Shown: positions 53,784 to 63,381 of the stretch, in pieces
How positions within the stretch are numbered: the stretch's first letter is position 1
How the letters are laid out: the number at the start of each line of letters is the position of its first letter
NCBI GenBank assembly: GCA_964574215.1
Contig: CAZNLR010000013.1
Coordinates: 35,417-99,416, forward strand
DNA from: GCA-2725625 sp964574215
Lineage (GTDB): Bacteria; Pseudomonadota; Alphaproteobacteria; Rhodospirillales; UBA2165
Direction of reading: 5' to 3'
Length of the DNA: 64,000 bases
Made by a program: the position numbers and the translations under genes
The notes under the pieces: generated by a model
Told to the model about the DNA's origin: nothing
Databases searched by the model: none
Seen by the model: only the letters and a program-made list of their open reading frames with translations

Positions 53784-54608
53784 ATGACCATAGAAGAAGA
53801 TAAAAAAGACACAAATTCCAGTGATAATCCCAGTGATAATCCGGGCGACATTTCGGGTGACGACGAAGCACCTGTAACGGAATCCGAAGAAACAGCAGAA
53901 GAACAAGAACCCATGGAAGATCAAGCTCTCTCCCCCGAAGGTGAGGAAGAGGGCGCGGCGGATGATGCCCCCGCCGGCGATGATAAACCCCCAACCTACG
54001 AAGAGCTGCAGTCGGAAGTGGCGGCGCTCAAGGATCAATTGCTACGCGCTTTGGCCGAAGCCGAAAACATTCGCCGCCGGACCGAGCGTGAAAAAGCCGA
54101 TATGTCGAAATACGCCATCACCAATTTCGCCCGCCAAATCGTCTCGGTGGCGGACAATCTGGTGCGGGCCCTCGACAGCGTTACGGAAGAGTCCCGGAAC
54201 GCCAACGATGAGCTCAACAACCTATATGTCGGTATCGAAATGACCGGCCGGGAACTGATCAACGGCTTCGAGCAGTTCGGCATCAAGGAAATCGACGCTA
54301 CCGGTAATAAATTCGACCACAATCAGCACCAAGCCATGTTCGAGATCGACGATCCGTCCCAACCGGCGGGAGTGGTCGTCCAGGAAGTTCAGAAGGGATA
54401 CACCATCCACGACCGATTGCTGCGACCGGCCATGGTCGGCGTATCCAAAGGCGGCCCGAAGCTGGAAGAATCCGACGACACAGAGACCGCTGCGGAGCCG
54501 CCGGCGGAAAAAGCGGCCTCCAATACGTCGGCGGCTTATGAAAAACAATCGGACGCCGCCGACCAGGAAGCGGACACCGGCGACAGTCAGGTTAACAAGG
54601 AGCTTTAG
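53784..54608 (+). CDS. grpE: Nucleotide exchange factor GrpE (extended termini)
   Basis: Releases ADP from DnaK. 274 residues against about 190-210 for the usual protein. The core (about 80-215) shows RALAEAENIRRRTEREKADMSKYAITNFA and the C-terminal beta part DDPSQPAGVVVQEVQKGYTIHDRLLRPAMVGVSKG. An acidic N-terminus of about 75 residues starts with a DNPSDNPGD-type repeat, and a disordered acidic tail of about 50 follows the core. It is separated from hrcA by 57 bp and from dnaK by 323 bp. Confidence 0.93.
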   Translation: MTIEEDKKDTNSSDNPSDNPGDISGDDEAPVTESEETAEEQEPMEDQALSPEGEEEGAADDAPAGDDKPPTYEELQSEVAALKDQLLRALAEAENIRRRTEREKADMSKYAITNFARQIVSVADNLVRALDSVTEESRNANDELNNLYVGIEMTGRELINGFEQFGIKEIDATGNKFDHNQHQAMFEIDDPSQPAGVVVQEVQKGYTIHDRLLRPAMVGVSKGGPKLEESDDTETAAEPPAEKAASNTSAAYEKQSDAADQEADTGDSQVNKEL

Positions 54609-54931
54609 AGTGTTTAGCGGGATAGTGGGAAACGGGGCGCGTTTTTTTAGGGTGCCGGCAAAAGAAAAAAGTTGAAAAACCTTGCTCTTCAAGAGTTGCG
54701 CCCCCAAAACCCGCAGCCTATATAACGCTCCAGGAATTGTATTTACGACTTAATATGTATGTGCCGGGTTCCGGCGCATGGTTTGAAATTTTAGAGTTTT
54801 TCCATAAAGCCCTTTTGCCGGACTATTAGCTTGCGAACATGCAGGTTCGGACATGGGGGAAATCGGGCGGTGCTTCACCGAAGAGAGTTAAAGAAGGCCG
54901 CATAACTCTGTTGCTAAATTGAGAGGACAGA
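54609..54931. other. Intergenic region between grpE and dnaK
   Basis: 323 bp without a supported gene. A weak stem with a run of seven T lies near 54630-54648 (possible grpE terminator, short stem). The dnaK promoter candidate lies at 54695-54725, leaving an untranslated leader of about 200 bases. The leader has no obvious riboswitch or repeat. Confidence 0.55.
54695..54725 (+). promoter_or_regulatory. Heat-shock-type promoter for dnaK
   Basis: GTTG at 54695-54698 followed after 18 bp by CCTATATAA at 54717-54725 fits the alphaproteobacterial RpoH pattern CTTG-N17/18-CYTATNT except for its first base. The same site also reads as TTGCGC-N17-TATATA for the housekeeping sigma factor. It lies about 210 bp before dnaK. 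Upstream CTTG at 54681 is too far for the same -10. Confidence 0.55.
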
Positions 54932-56929
<1,998 letters not shown>

Positions 56930-56978
56930 TCCTTTCCTTTTTCGCTGGTTCCGGTCTTCGGAATAAATAAATGCGACA

Positions 56979-57015
56979 GGGAAACGGACGCTCTGAAAAG
57001 AGGCGTCCGTTTCCC
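56979..57015 (+). other. dnaK-dnaJ intergenic hairpin
   Basis: Perfect 13-bp stem GGGAAACGGACGC / GCGTCCGTTTCCC, continued by TCT/AGA around a GAAA tetraloop after a one-base bulge. It occupies most of the 109-bp gap and ends 23 bases before the dnaJ ATG. No T-tract follows, so partial termination, mRNA processing or 3' protection of dnaK mRNA are possible, which would set dnaK above dnaJ. Confidence 0.75.
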
Positions 57016-57038
57016 CCTTATAAAACGGACTTCGCCTG

Positions 57039-58175
57039 ATGGCCAAGGAAGACTATTACAAAACTCTCGGTGTTGATAACAACGCCAGCCAGGACGACAT
57101 CAAAAAGGCGTACCGAAAGCTGGCAATGAAGTTTCACCCCGACCGCAATGCGGGTGACGAAAGTGCCGAGAAGAAATTCAAGGAGCTCAACGAGGCCAAC
57201 GACGTTCTGTCCGATGAGGAAAAACGCGCTGCCTACGACCGGTTCGGCCATGCCGCCTTCGAACAGGGCGGTCCCGGCGGCGGCGGTTTTGAAGGCGGCT
57301 TCGGCGGCTTCGGCGCCGGGTTCTCGGATATCTTCGATGAAATGTTCGGCGATTTCGGCGGCCGCCGGGGTGGCCGGGCGTCGGGCCGGGGCTCAGATCT
57401 GCAATACAATATGGAGATCAGCCTGGCCGAGGCCTTCAAGGGCAACAAAACCACCATCCGCGTGCCCACTTCCGTGCAGTGCAAATCCTGTTCGGGCATC
57501 GGTTCCAAGGGCGGCGTCCAGCCCGATACCTGCTCCGCCTGTCACGGCCACGGCAAGGTACGCGCCCAGCAGGGCTTTTTCACCATCGAACGCACCTGTC
57601 CCACCTGTCAGGGCGCGGGCAGGGTGATCAAGGAAGCCTGCAACGATTGCAGCGGCAGCGGGCGGGTGCACCAGGAGAAGACGTTGTCGGTGACCATCCC
57701 GGCGGGCGTCGAGGACGGTACCAGGATCAGGTTGTCGGGCGAAGGCGAGGCCGGGTTAAACGGCGCCGCGACGGGCGATCTCTATATCTTTATTTCGGTC
57801 AAACCCCATCATATTTTCCAACGGGACAGCGCCAATATTTATTGCAAGGTGCCCCTGCCGGTGACCACGGCGGCGTTGGGCGGCCACATCGAAGTGCCGA
57901 CGGTGGATGGCGGCAGGGCGCGCATCACCATTCCCCAGGGCACCCAATCGGGCCACCAGTTCCGCCTCAAATCCAAGGGCATGTCGATCCTCCGGTCAAA
58001 AGAACGCGGCGATATGTTCGTCCAGGCCTCGGTTGAAACACCGGTGAACTTGACCAAGAAGCAGAAAGAACTGTTGAAGGAATTCGAAAAGGAAGCCGGG
58101 AGCCACAAGAACAACCCGGAATCGGAAGGCTTCTTCACCAAGGTCAAAGAACTTTGGGAAGACTTAAAAGACTGA
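57039..58175 (+). CDS. dnaJ: Co-chaperone DnaJ (Hsp40)
   Basis: Delivers substrates to DnaK and stimulates its ATPase. 378 residues, standard. J domain (about 4-70) with HPD in KFHPDRNAGD; a Gly/Phe-rich linker (GGGGFEGGFGGFGAGF); four zinc repeats CKSCSGIGSKG, CSACHGHGKV, CPTCQGAGRV and CNDCSGSGRV; then the C-terminal substrate-binding domain. dapB follows 42 bases later. Confidence 0.98.
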   Translation: MAKEDYYKTLGVDNNASQDDIKKAYRKLAMKFHPDRNAGDESAEKKFKELNEANDVLSDEEKRAAYDRFGHAAFEQGGPGGGGFEGGFGGFGAGFSDIFDEMFGDFGGRRGGRASGRGSDLQYNMEISLAEAFKGNKTTIRVPTSVQCKSCSGIGSKGGVQPDTCSACHGHGKVRAQQGFFTIERTCPTCQGAGRVIKEACNDCSGSGRVHQEKTLSVTIPAGVEDGTRIRLSGEGEAGLNGAATGDLYIFISVKPHHIFQRDSANIYCKVPLPVTTAALGGHIEVPTVDGGRARITIPQGTQSGHQFRLKSKGMSILRSKERGDMFVQASVETPVNLTKKQKELLKEFEKEAGSHKNNPESEGFFTKVKELWEDLKD

Positions 58176-58217
58176 TAAAAAGGGTCCGGAGCAAGGGACC
58201 AAAAAAAGGGGATCCTC

Positions 58218-59015
58218 ATGAAAATCGGTGTGGTTGGCTGCGCGGGCAGGATGGGTCAGATGCTGGTCCAGGAAATCATAAATGCGGACGGCTGTGAACT
58301 GGTCGGTGGTACGGAAGGTCCGGGCCATCCCCTGTTGGGTAAGGATGTGGCTGCCGTCGCCGGCCTTGATCCGTGTGGCCTGTTCGTCATGGATAGCGCC
58401 GCCGCACTGTTTGAAGCCGCGGACGTTGTCATCGATTTCACCCTCCCCGTCGCCACCAAGGGGCATCTGGACTTGGCCGTGAAATTCGGCGTCAAGCTGG
58501 TGCTGGGCACCACCGGACACGAACCCGACCAAATCAAGGAAATAGAGACGGCGGCAAAAACCGCCACCATTGTCAAAGCCATGAATTTTTCCATCGGCGT
58601 CAATGTACTGTTCGCGCTGACGGAAAAACTCGCCGGGATTTTGGACGACGATTACGATATCGAAGTCGTCGAAATGCACCATAAACATAAAGTGGATGCG
58701 CCGTCCGGCACCGCCATCGGGCTGGGTGAGGCGGCCGCAACCGGCCGGGGTGTCGACCTGGCTGCGGTCTCCCAGGCGGGTAGGGACGGTATTACCGGCG
58801 AACGCAAAGCGGGTGATATCGGTTTCGCCAGTCTCCGAGGCGGTGATGTGGTGGGCGACCATTCGGTGATTTTCGCCGGTGCGGGCGAGCGGGTCGAGCT
58901 GACCCACAAAGCGGCCAGCCGGGTGATATTTTCCCGTGGCGCCGTCCGGGCCGCCCGCTGGGCCGCCGACCAGCCGGCCGGCCTCTATTCCATGCAGGAT
59001 GTGCTGGGGATCTAA
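58218..59015 (+). CDS. dapB: 4-hydroxy-tetrahydrodipicolinate reductase
   Basis: Reduces 4-hydroxy-tetrahydrodipicolinate in lysine and diaminopimelate synthesis. 265 residues. NAD(P)-binding GCAGRMGQ is at the N-terminus, and the substrate motif HHKHKVDAPSGTA with the catalytic His and Lys is central. The dnaJ-dapB pairing is usual in alphaproteobacteria. Ends ten bases before the convergent DUF2244 gene. Confidence 0.97.
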   Translation: MKIGVVGCAGRMGQMLVQEIINADGCELVGGTEGPGHPLLGKDVAAVAGLDPCGLFVMDSAAALFEAADVVIDFTLPVATKGHLDLAVKFGVKLVLGTTGHEPDQIKEIETAAKTATIVKAMNFSIGVNVLFALTEKLAGILDDDYDIEVVEMHHKHKVDAPSGTAIGLGEAAATGRGVDLAAVSQAGRDGITGERKAGDIGFASLRGGDVVGDHSVIFAGAGERVELTHKAASRVIFSRGAVRAARWAADQPAGLYSMQDVLGI

Positions 59016-59024
59016 ATTTTTCCG

Positions 59025-59540
59025 TTAAATCGGATTTAGCCGTTTCAGTGACGTTTCCAGCAACCGACTGAGTTCCAGCCGTTCACTCGGTGCCAGGAAC
59101 GCACCCAATTCCGTTTTCTGTCCTTTGCAGGTCAACATCAGCTTCGCCAGCCGTCCGGGCTCTTCGATTGTTTTGAGCGCCAGCCAGTAGGGCTCGAAGC
59201 TAAGCGATTGCCGGCGACCTTTACGATCCGTCCGCTGAATGGTCAGCGCCCGTTCGGTCAGCGCAATTTTTTCGCTTATCCTTGTCCGGTTGAGGCCGAA
59301 ACGGTAGGCGGCATACAAGAGGACCACTTCGATCCCCATGAAGGGAAGGACGGGACCGGCGCCGATAAGCCAAAAAATAATCCCGACGATCAGACACAGT
59401 CCGGCAAACAGGAGCAAGATAGTTCTCACCACGTTCAAATCGTTATTGCTGCCGGGCGTCATCGTCACGGCCAGAAGAACGGTTTCCGTATCCGCGTCCT
59501 TCTTGGAATCAATATGACCTGAATCCATTACAGCCAGCAC
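59025..59540 (-). CDS. DUF2244 membrane protein
   Basis: 171-residue protein of unknown function. Two adjacent hydrophobic segments (about 39-62 and 66-80) are followed by a soluble domain with SFEPYWLAL and a Leu-rich C-terminus, matching DUF2244. The start is a GTG at 59540 with AGAGGA six bases upstream; an in-frame ATG at 59528 is less favoured. It is divergent from nth, its usual neighbour in alphaproteobacteria. Confidence 0.85.
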   Translation of the reverse strand: MLAVMDSGHIDSKKDADTETVLLAVTMTPGSNNDLNVVRTILLLFAGLCLIVGIIFWLIGAGPVLPFMGIEVVLLYAAYRFGLNRTRISEKIALTERALTIQRTDRKGRRQSLSFEPYWLALKTIEEPGRLAKLMLTCKGQKTELGAFLAPSERLELSRLLETSLKRLNPI

Positions 59541-59684
59541 GCGCTATCCTCTCTGCCAATTTTTCTAAACGAGTTTAACTCGCAATTGATCGATTTGCCA
59601 AAGGGGATATTTAGCAAAAAGGGATATTAATGGCGGCACATTTAGGTTACATGCACAGGAAATTTGAAAGGGACCGACATTGAC

Positions 59685-60320
59685 ATGAAAAAAGAAAAAA
59701 TCCAGGCGTTCTACGAAAATCTCAGAAAGGCCAATCCGGAACCCAAGGGGGAGCTTAACTACACCAACCCGTTCACGCTTCTGGTGGCGGTGGTATTGTC
59801 GGCCCAGGCGACGGATGTGGGGGTCAACAAGGCGACAGGGCCTTTATTTAAAAAGGCCGACACGCCGGAAAAAATGGCTTCGTTGGGCGAGTCCAAGCTC
59901 AAAGATTATATTAAAACCATTGGTCTTTATAACGCCAAGGCAAAGAACGTCATCAAGCTCAGCCGTATGTTGATCGAGGATCACGCCAGCCAGGTGCCCG
60001 AAGACCGGGAGGCGTTGGAAAAACTGCCCGGCGTCGGCCGCAAGACCGCCAACGTGGTGTTGAACATTGCCTTCGGCCATCCCACCATCGCCGTCGACAC
60101 CCATCTGTTTCGGCTCGGCAATCGCACCGGTCTGGCCAAGGGCAAGACGCCCCTTGAGGTGGAGAAAAAATTGGAAAAAGCGACCCCTACCGAGTTTATG
60201 CAGCATGCTCATCATTGGCTCATTCTACATGGCCGATATATCTGCAAGGCGCGGAAGCCCGATTGCCCCAACTGTGTGGTGCGGGAACAGTGCGGATTTA
60301 AGGCAAAGACGACGGTTTAA
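59685..60320 (+). CDS. nth: Endonuclease III
   Basis: Base-excision DNA glycosylase/AP lyase for oxidised pyrimidines. 211 residues from the ATG at 59685, the E. coli length; a TTG at 59664 would add seven. The helix-hairpin-helix KLPGVGRKTANVV contains catalytic Lys120, with Asp138 in AVDTH. The [4Fe-4S] cysteines are Cys187-x6-Cys194-x2-Cys197-x5-Cys203. It converges on the acidic lipoprotein gene, overlapping its stop by four bases. Confidence 0.96.
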   Translation: MKKEKIQAFYENLRKANPEPKGELNYTNPFTLLVAVVLSAQATDVGVNKATGPLFKKADTPEKMASLGESKLKDYIKTIGLYNAKAKNVIKLSRMLIEDHASQVPEDREALEKLPGVGRKTANVVLNIAFGHPTIAVDTHLFRLGNRTGLAKGKTPLEVEKKLEKATPTEFMQHAHHWLILHGRYICKARKPDCPNCVVREQCGFKAKTTV

Positions 60321-61795
60321 TTTTCCAGTAAATCGTCGCCCGCTTCGTCGGAGTCGCTAACGGTTTCCTTTGAGGGTGATTTCGGCGCAACTGGTTCGGG
60401 CGCCGGTGGTGTTAGCGGTTTCCGGGAGGCCTCCGGCTTATCTGTTTTTTGCGCCGCCGCCGGTTCGTCTTCCAAATTATCGTCGCCTTCGTCCAGGCCG
60501 GAATCGTCCCTGTCCTCTGCCTCCGGCTCGACTTTTGGCGTCCCTTCAGCATCTTTTTCTGGAACGCTTTGCGATTCTTTTGGGGAAACCGGTGGAGAAT
60601 CCTCCGGTGACTCTTTCGCCGCACCCTTCTTTTCTTCCGGCAGTTCCTTGAACTCCTCTACGGGAGCCTCTTCCTCGTTGAATTCTTCCTGGGCCTCCTT
60701 GGCGTCAGTTTCCGGTTTGGATTTCGGCCCGGAATCTGGTCCGGAATCTGGTCCAGTCTCAATATCAGAATCGGGTTCGTCTTCCAGTTCCGGCTCCGGT
60801 TCAAGTTCCGGTCCGGCCTTGGGTTTTGCGTCCGGTTCAGGTTCAGGCCTGTCCTCCTGGTTGAAGTCGGTTTCGGGAACCTGCTCGTCCCCTGTATCCT
60901 TATCCTCCTGGGAATCCGGCGCCGGTTTGTCTTCGTCGTCGAAGGCCGGTGGTTCATCCTCATCGCCAAAAGCCGGCGGTTCCTCTCCGTCGTCACCTTC
61001 TTTCGGATCTTGCAGGTCCGGGTCCTGGCCGTCCGGCTCGGGTTCGTCCTCGCCAAAGTCCTCTTTTTCAACTGCCGGCACTTTCTGCGCATCCGGTGCC
61101 GGTTGTTCCGGCTCCGGGTCTTCCTCCTGCGCATCATCTTTAGGGGCCCCCTCTTCAGGTGCCCCTTCGTCCTCCGGGGCTAGGGGTCCCAATTCTTCTC
61201 TTGGTTCGTCTTTCGGTCCTTCATGGGCGGCCGTCAGGATGCTGGCGAAGCATTTTTTTTCATCCGCGGTCTCTACCTTCCGGCCCCTGACGTCCACATG
61301 GTCGACCGTTAAATCCCCCTCGTCATCGAACAGGAAGACATCGACGATGCAAAGACTGCTGCGATATTGCCAAATCTTGGCCGGCGGCTCGGTGCGTTCA
61401 AAATTGGGCGGTCCCAATAGCTCGGTGATTTCGTCGCCATCGAGCCCCAACAATCTCTCTTTGAAGTTCGTCAGATCGATTTCAAGGGCCGGTTCCTGTT
61501 TGGGCTTTTCGATGGCCTCTGAAAGCTCGGGAGGAATTTCTTTTTCCTCACCCGTATCCCCATCTCGCTCTGTTTCCGCCGCCCCGTCGGCTTGCTGACT
61601 TTCTTCCGACGCGGGTTGGCGGGGTATGCGTTTGATGGTGGCGGGATCCAGGCCGCAGGCGCCTAAAAACAAGGCGACAATCACGATCGTGAAAAATCTA
61701 GCCTCAGCAAGTCTTGCTAATGTTTTGATCGTAGCTCTTACGACTGCATTAATCGCGCCCGCGAGCACGGCCAGAAGGGGCGGAAGTCCGGCCAA
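60317..61795 (-). CDS. Acidic low-complexity lipoprotein with SmpA/OmlA-like domain
   Basis: 492 residues. An unusual 47-residue signal region ends in LFLGAC (Cys47), predicting lipid anchoring. Residues about 108-190 (LLGLDGDEITELLGPP, WQYRSSLCIVDVFLFDDEG) resemble the small BamE/OmlA-type fold. The remaining 300 residues are a Glu/Asp/Pro/Ser-rich disordered tail with loose EPEP and SGPDSGP repeats. The TTG start follows the bactofilin stop by eleven bases, with AAAGGGGG overlapping that stop, so translation is coupled. The function is unknown; a cell-wall-spanning role is inference. Confidence 0.7.
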   Translation of the reverse strand: MAGLPPLLAVLAGAINAVVRATIKTLARLAEARFFTIVIVALFLGACGLDPATIKRIPRQPASEESQQADGAAETERDGDTGEEKEIPPELSEAIEKPKQEPALEIDLTNFKERLLGLDGDEITELLGPPNFERTEPPAKIWQYRSSLCIVDVFLFDDEGDLTVDHVDVRGRKVETADEKKCFASILTAAHEGPKDEPREELGPLAPEDEGAPEEGAPKDDAQEEDPEPEQPAPDAQKVPAVEKEDFGEDEPEPDGQDPDLQDPKEGDDGEEPPAFGDEDEPPAFDDEDKPAPDSQEDKDTGDEQVPETDFNQEDRPEPEPDAKPKAGPELEPEPELEDEPDSDIETGPDSGPDSGPKSKPETDAKEAQEEFNEEEAPVEEFKELPEEKKGAAKESPEDSPPVSPKESQSVPEKDAEGTPKVEPEAEDRDDSGLDEGDDNLEDEPAAAQKTDKPEASRKPLTPPAPEPVAPKSPSKETVSDSDEAGDDLLEN

Positions 61796-61806
61796 AGAAT
61801 CCCCCT

Positions 61807-62463
61807 TTATTCGCCGCCGTCCGGCGCTTCATTCGATTCATCGAGAGAGGCCATATCTCCGGAAATTTCGCCGCCGGATTCGATGACAATCCTGCCGTAC
61901 CGCACGGAACCGCTGACCCGCCCGTCATTGCGGATGGTCAAGATATCTTTGGCCACCAAATTGCCTTCGAAATAGCCGCTGATGTCTGCTTCCATGACAT
62001 CGGCATTGCCTTTGAAATAGCCCGACGGTGCGATTTCAATGGTATGAGCGTCGGTGAGGGTCGCCTCGACCCGGCCTTCCACCACCAGTTTTTCGCAGGA
62101 AGTAATATCCCCCGACAGGCAGATATTTCGCCCGACAGTCAGGCGGTTGGCCTCATCTTCCAGGGCGAGCATGTGGTCGCTTCGTTTCGGAGCGCCGGGT
62201 ATTTCCACCACCCGGCGGGGAATTTCCGGCCGGAAGGGCGCGCCCGTGGTTTTGGCCGGCGCGTGGGTGCCTTTTTTAGAAAAAGGTTTTAGCGGCGGCG
62301 CCGAAATATCGCCGTCCGGAGGCTGAGAGGCAGGTGTCCCCGAGTCCAAATTGGGTGCCGCCTTTTCACTGCCGCCCATTTTATCGTCGCCTTTCTTGCC
62401 GCTTTTCTCACCACTGGGTGAAATACCGGCGGAATCATTTTTATCCTTATTTTTTCCAAACAT
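61807..62463 (-). CDS. Bactofilin (polymer-forming cytoskeletal protein)
   Basis: Self-assembling cytoskeletal protein with a right-handed beta-helix core. 218 residues. A disordered N-terminal half with Gly/Pro/Lys (about 1-90) precedes the bactofilin domain (about 105-205): RNICLSGDITSCEKLVVEGRVEATLTD is read in parts, and DILTIRNDGRVSGSVRYGRIVIESGGEISGDM continues the six-residue repeat. Bactofilins scaffold local wall synthesis or morphogenesis. The EI24-family gene lies six bases upstream and the acidic lipoprotein follows. Confidence 0.92.
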   Translation of the reverse strand: MFGKNKDKNDSAGISPSGEKSGKKGDDKMGGSEKAAPNLDSGTPASQPPDGDISAPPLKPFSKKGTHAPAKTTGAPFRPEIPRRVVEIPGAPKRSDHMLALEDEANRLTVGRNICLSGDITSCEKLVVEGRVEATLTDAHTIEIAPSGYFKGNADVMEADISGYFEGNLVAKDILTIRNDGRVSGSVRYGRIVIESGGEISGDMASLDESNEAPDGGE

Positions 62464-62468
62464 TTTTC

Positions 62469-63185
62469 TTACCTGTCTGCCGTAACGTCCAATCTATAAT
62501 GCCAAGCCTGAACCAAATGCACCAGTGCCGCCGTTGCTACTATGGGGGCTATAAGATTCACAATCGGAATGGTCATCAGAAAAGCGATGATCACACCGGC
62601 CAGGAACATTTGACCCTTGAAAGCGCTTCGCAGGCGAAGAGCCTGCAAAGGATCGTTCCGCCGGTGCGCCACCAGTTCAAAATATTCCCTGCCGAGAAGA
62701 TACCCGTTAAGCGCATAGAAGACAAAAAGATTGAGCGGCCCGATAAAAAAGAAAATGATGTAAATCGGCAGGGCGAGAATATTCAACACCAATGAGATCA
62801 CCGAAAACTTTACGGTGATTCCGACGATTTCCTTGATCGATTGCTGCCGCGTTTCCGGCAATTCCGGATAGTGCCTGGACTCGACCGCCCGGATCGCGTC
62901 CTCCAGGAAAAAACTGACAATGAGGGTAACCACCGAGGGAAACAGCAGCCAGGTGAGAAAAATAATGACCAACCCGCCAAAAATGTCGGTCAGCCATTCG
63001 CCGATCCAGTCGAACAATCCCCACATCCAACCGGTAAAGTATATCTGGGTGCTGAACAGAGCCGCGCCCATCGCCGTCCAAAGGATGGCGAAGATGATGC
63101 AGGAGCCGATCAATCCGATCCACATAACACGGCGAAAGGATTTGTCGGAGAGCTGCCCGAATGCAAGGGAAAACGCTTTAATCAT
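62469..63185 (-). CDS. EI24-domain (CysZ-like) membrane protein
   Basis: 238 residues with about six hydrophobic segments, matching the EI24/DUF540 family that includes the sulfate transporter CysZ. GLFDWIGEWLTDIFGGLVIIFL, FVFYALNGYLLGREYFELVA and the C-terminal IPIVNLIAPIVATAALVHLV are the best-matching stretches in parts. The transported substrate is not known and no cysteine genes are nearby. It heads the minus-strand run EI24-bactofilin-acidic lipoprotein. Confidence 0.82.
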   Translation of the reverse strand: MIKAFSLAFGQLSDKSFRRVMWIGLIGSCIIFAILWTAMGAALFSTQIYFTGWMWGLFDWIGEWLTDIFGGLVIIFLTWLLFPSVVTLIVSFFLEDAIRAVESRHYPELPETRQQSIKEIVGITVKFSVISLVLNILALPIYIIFFFIGPLNLFVFYALNGYLLGREYFELVAHRRNDPLQALRLRSAFKGQMFLAGVIIAFLMTIPIVNLIAPIVATAALVHLVQAWHYRLDVTADR

Positions 63186-63381
63186 GATGCCTCAGTGTTT
63201 ATCCGGGTTTGCTGCGGGCTGCAAGGTTTGGCCTCTATCGGCAGGAATTTTTTTCCGTTGGACGGGCTCGGCCCTCTCGTAATCAGTGAAATTAATCCGG
63301 TGGGCTTGAGGCAATCCCCGCCGCCGCTATACTGCGCAGCGGTCAACGTACGCAATCTAATTTGAAAGGCGAAAAAGTATA

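Noticed and set aside
54629..54648. Intrinsic terminator after grpE
   Set aside because: There is a T7 run, but the stem (AAACG/CGTTT) is only five pairs; too weak to list as a terminator.
60648..61598. Long Ser/Gly-rich open frame on the plus strand
   Set aside because: It is the antisense image of the Glu/Asp/Pro/Ser-rich lipoprotein tail; its composition is simply the reverse complement of those codons, with no start signal or motif.
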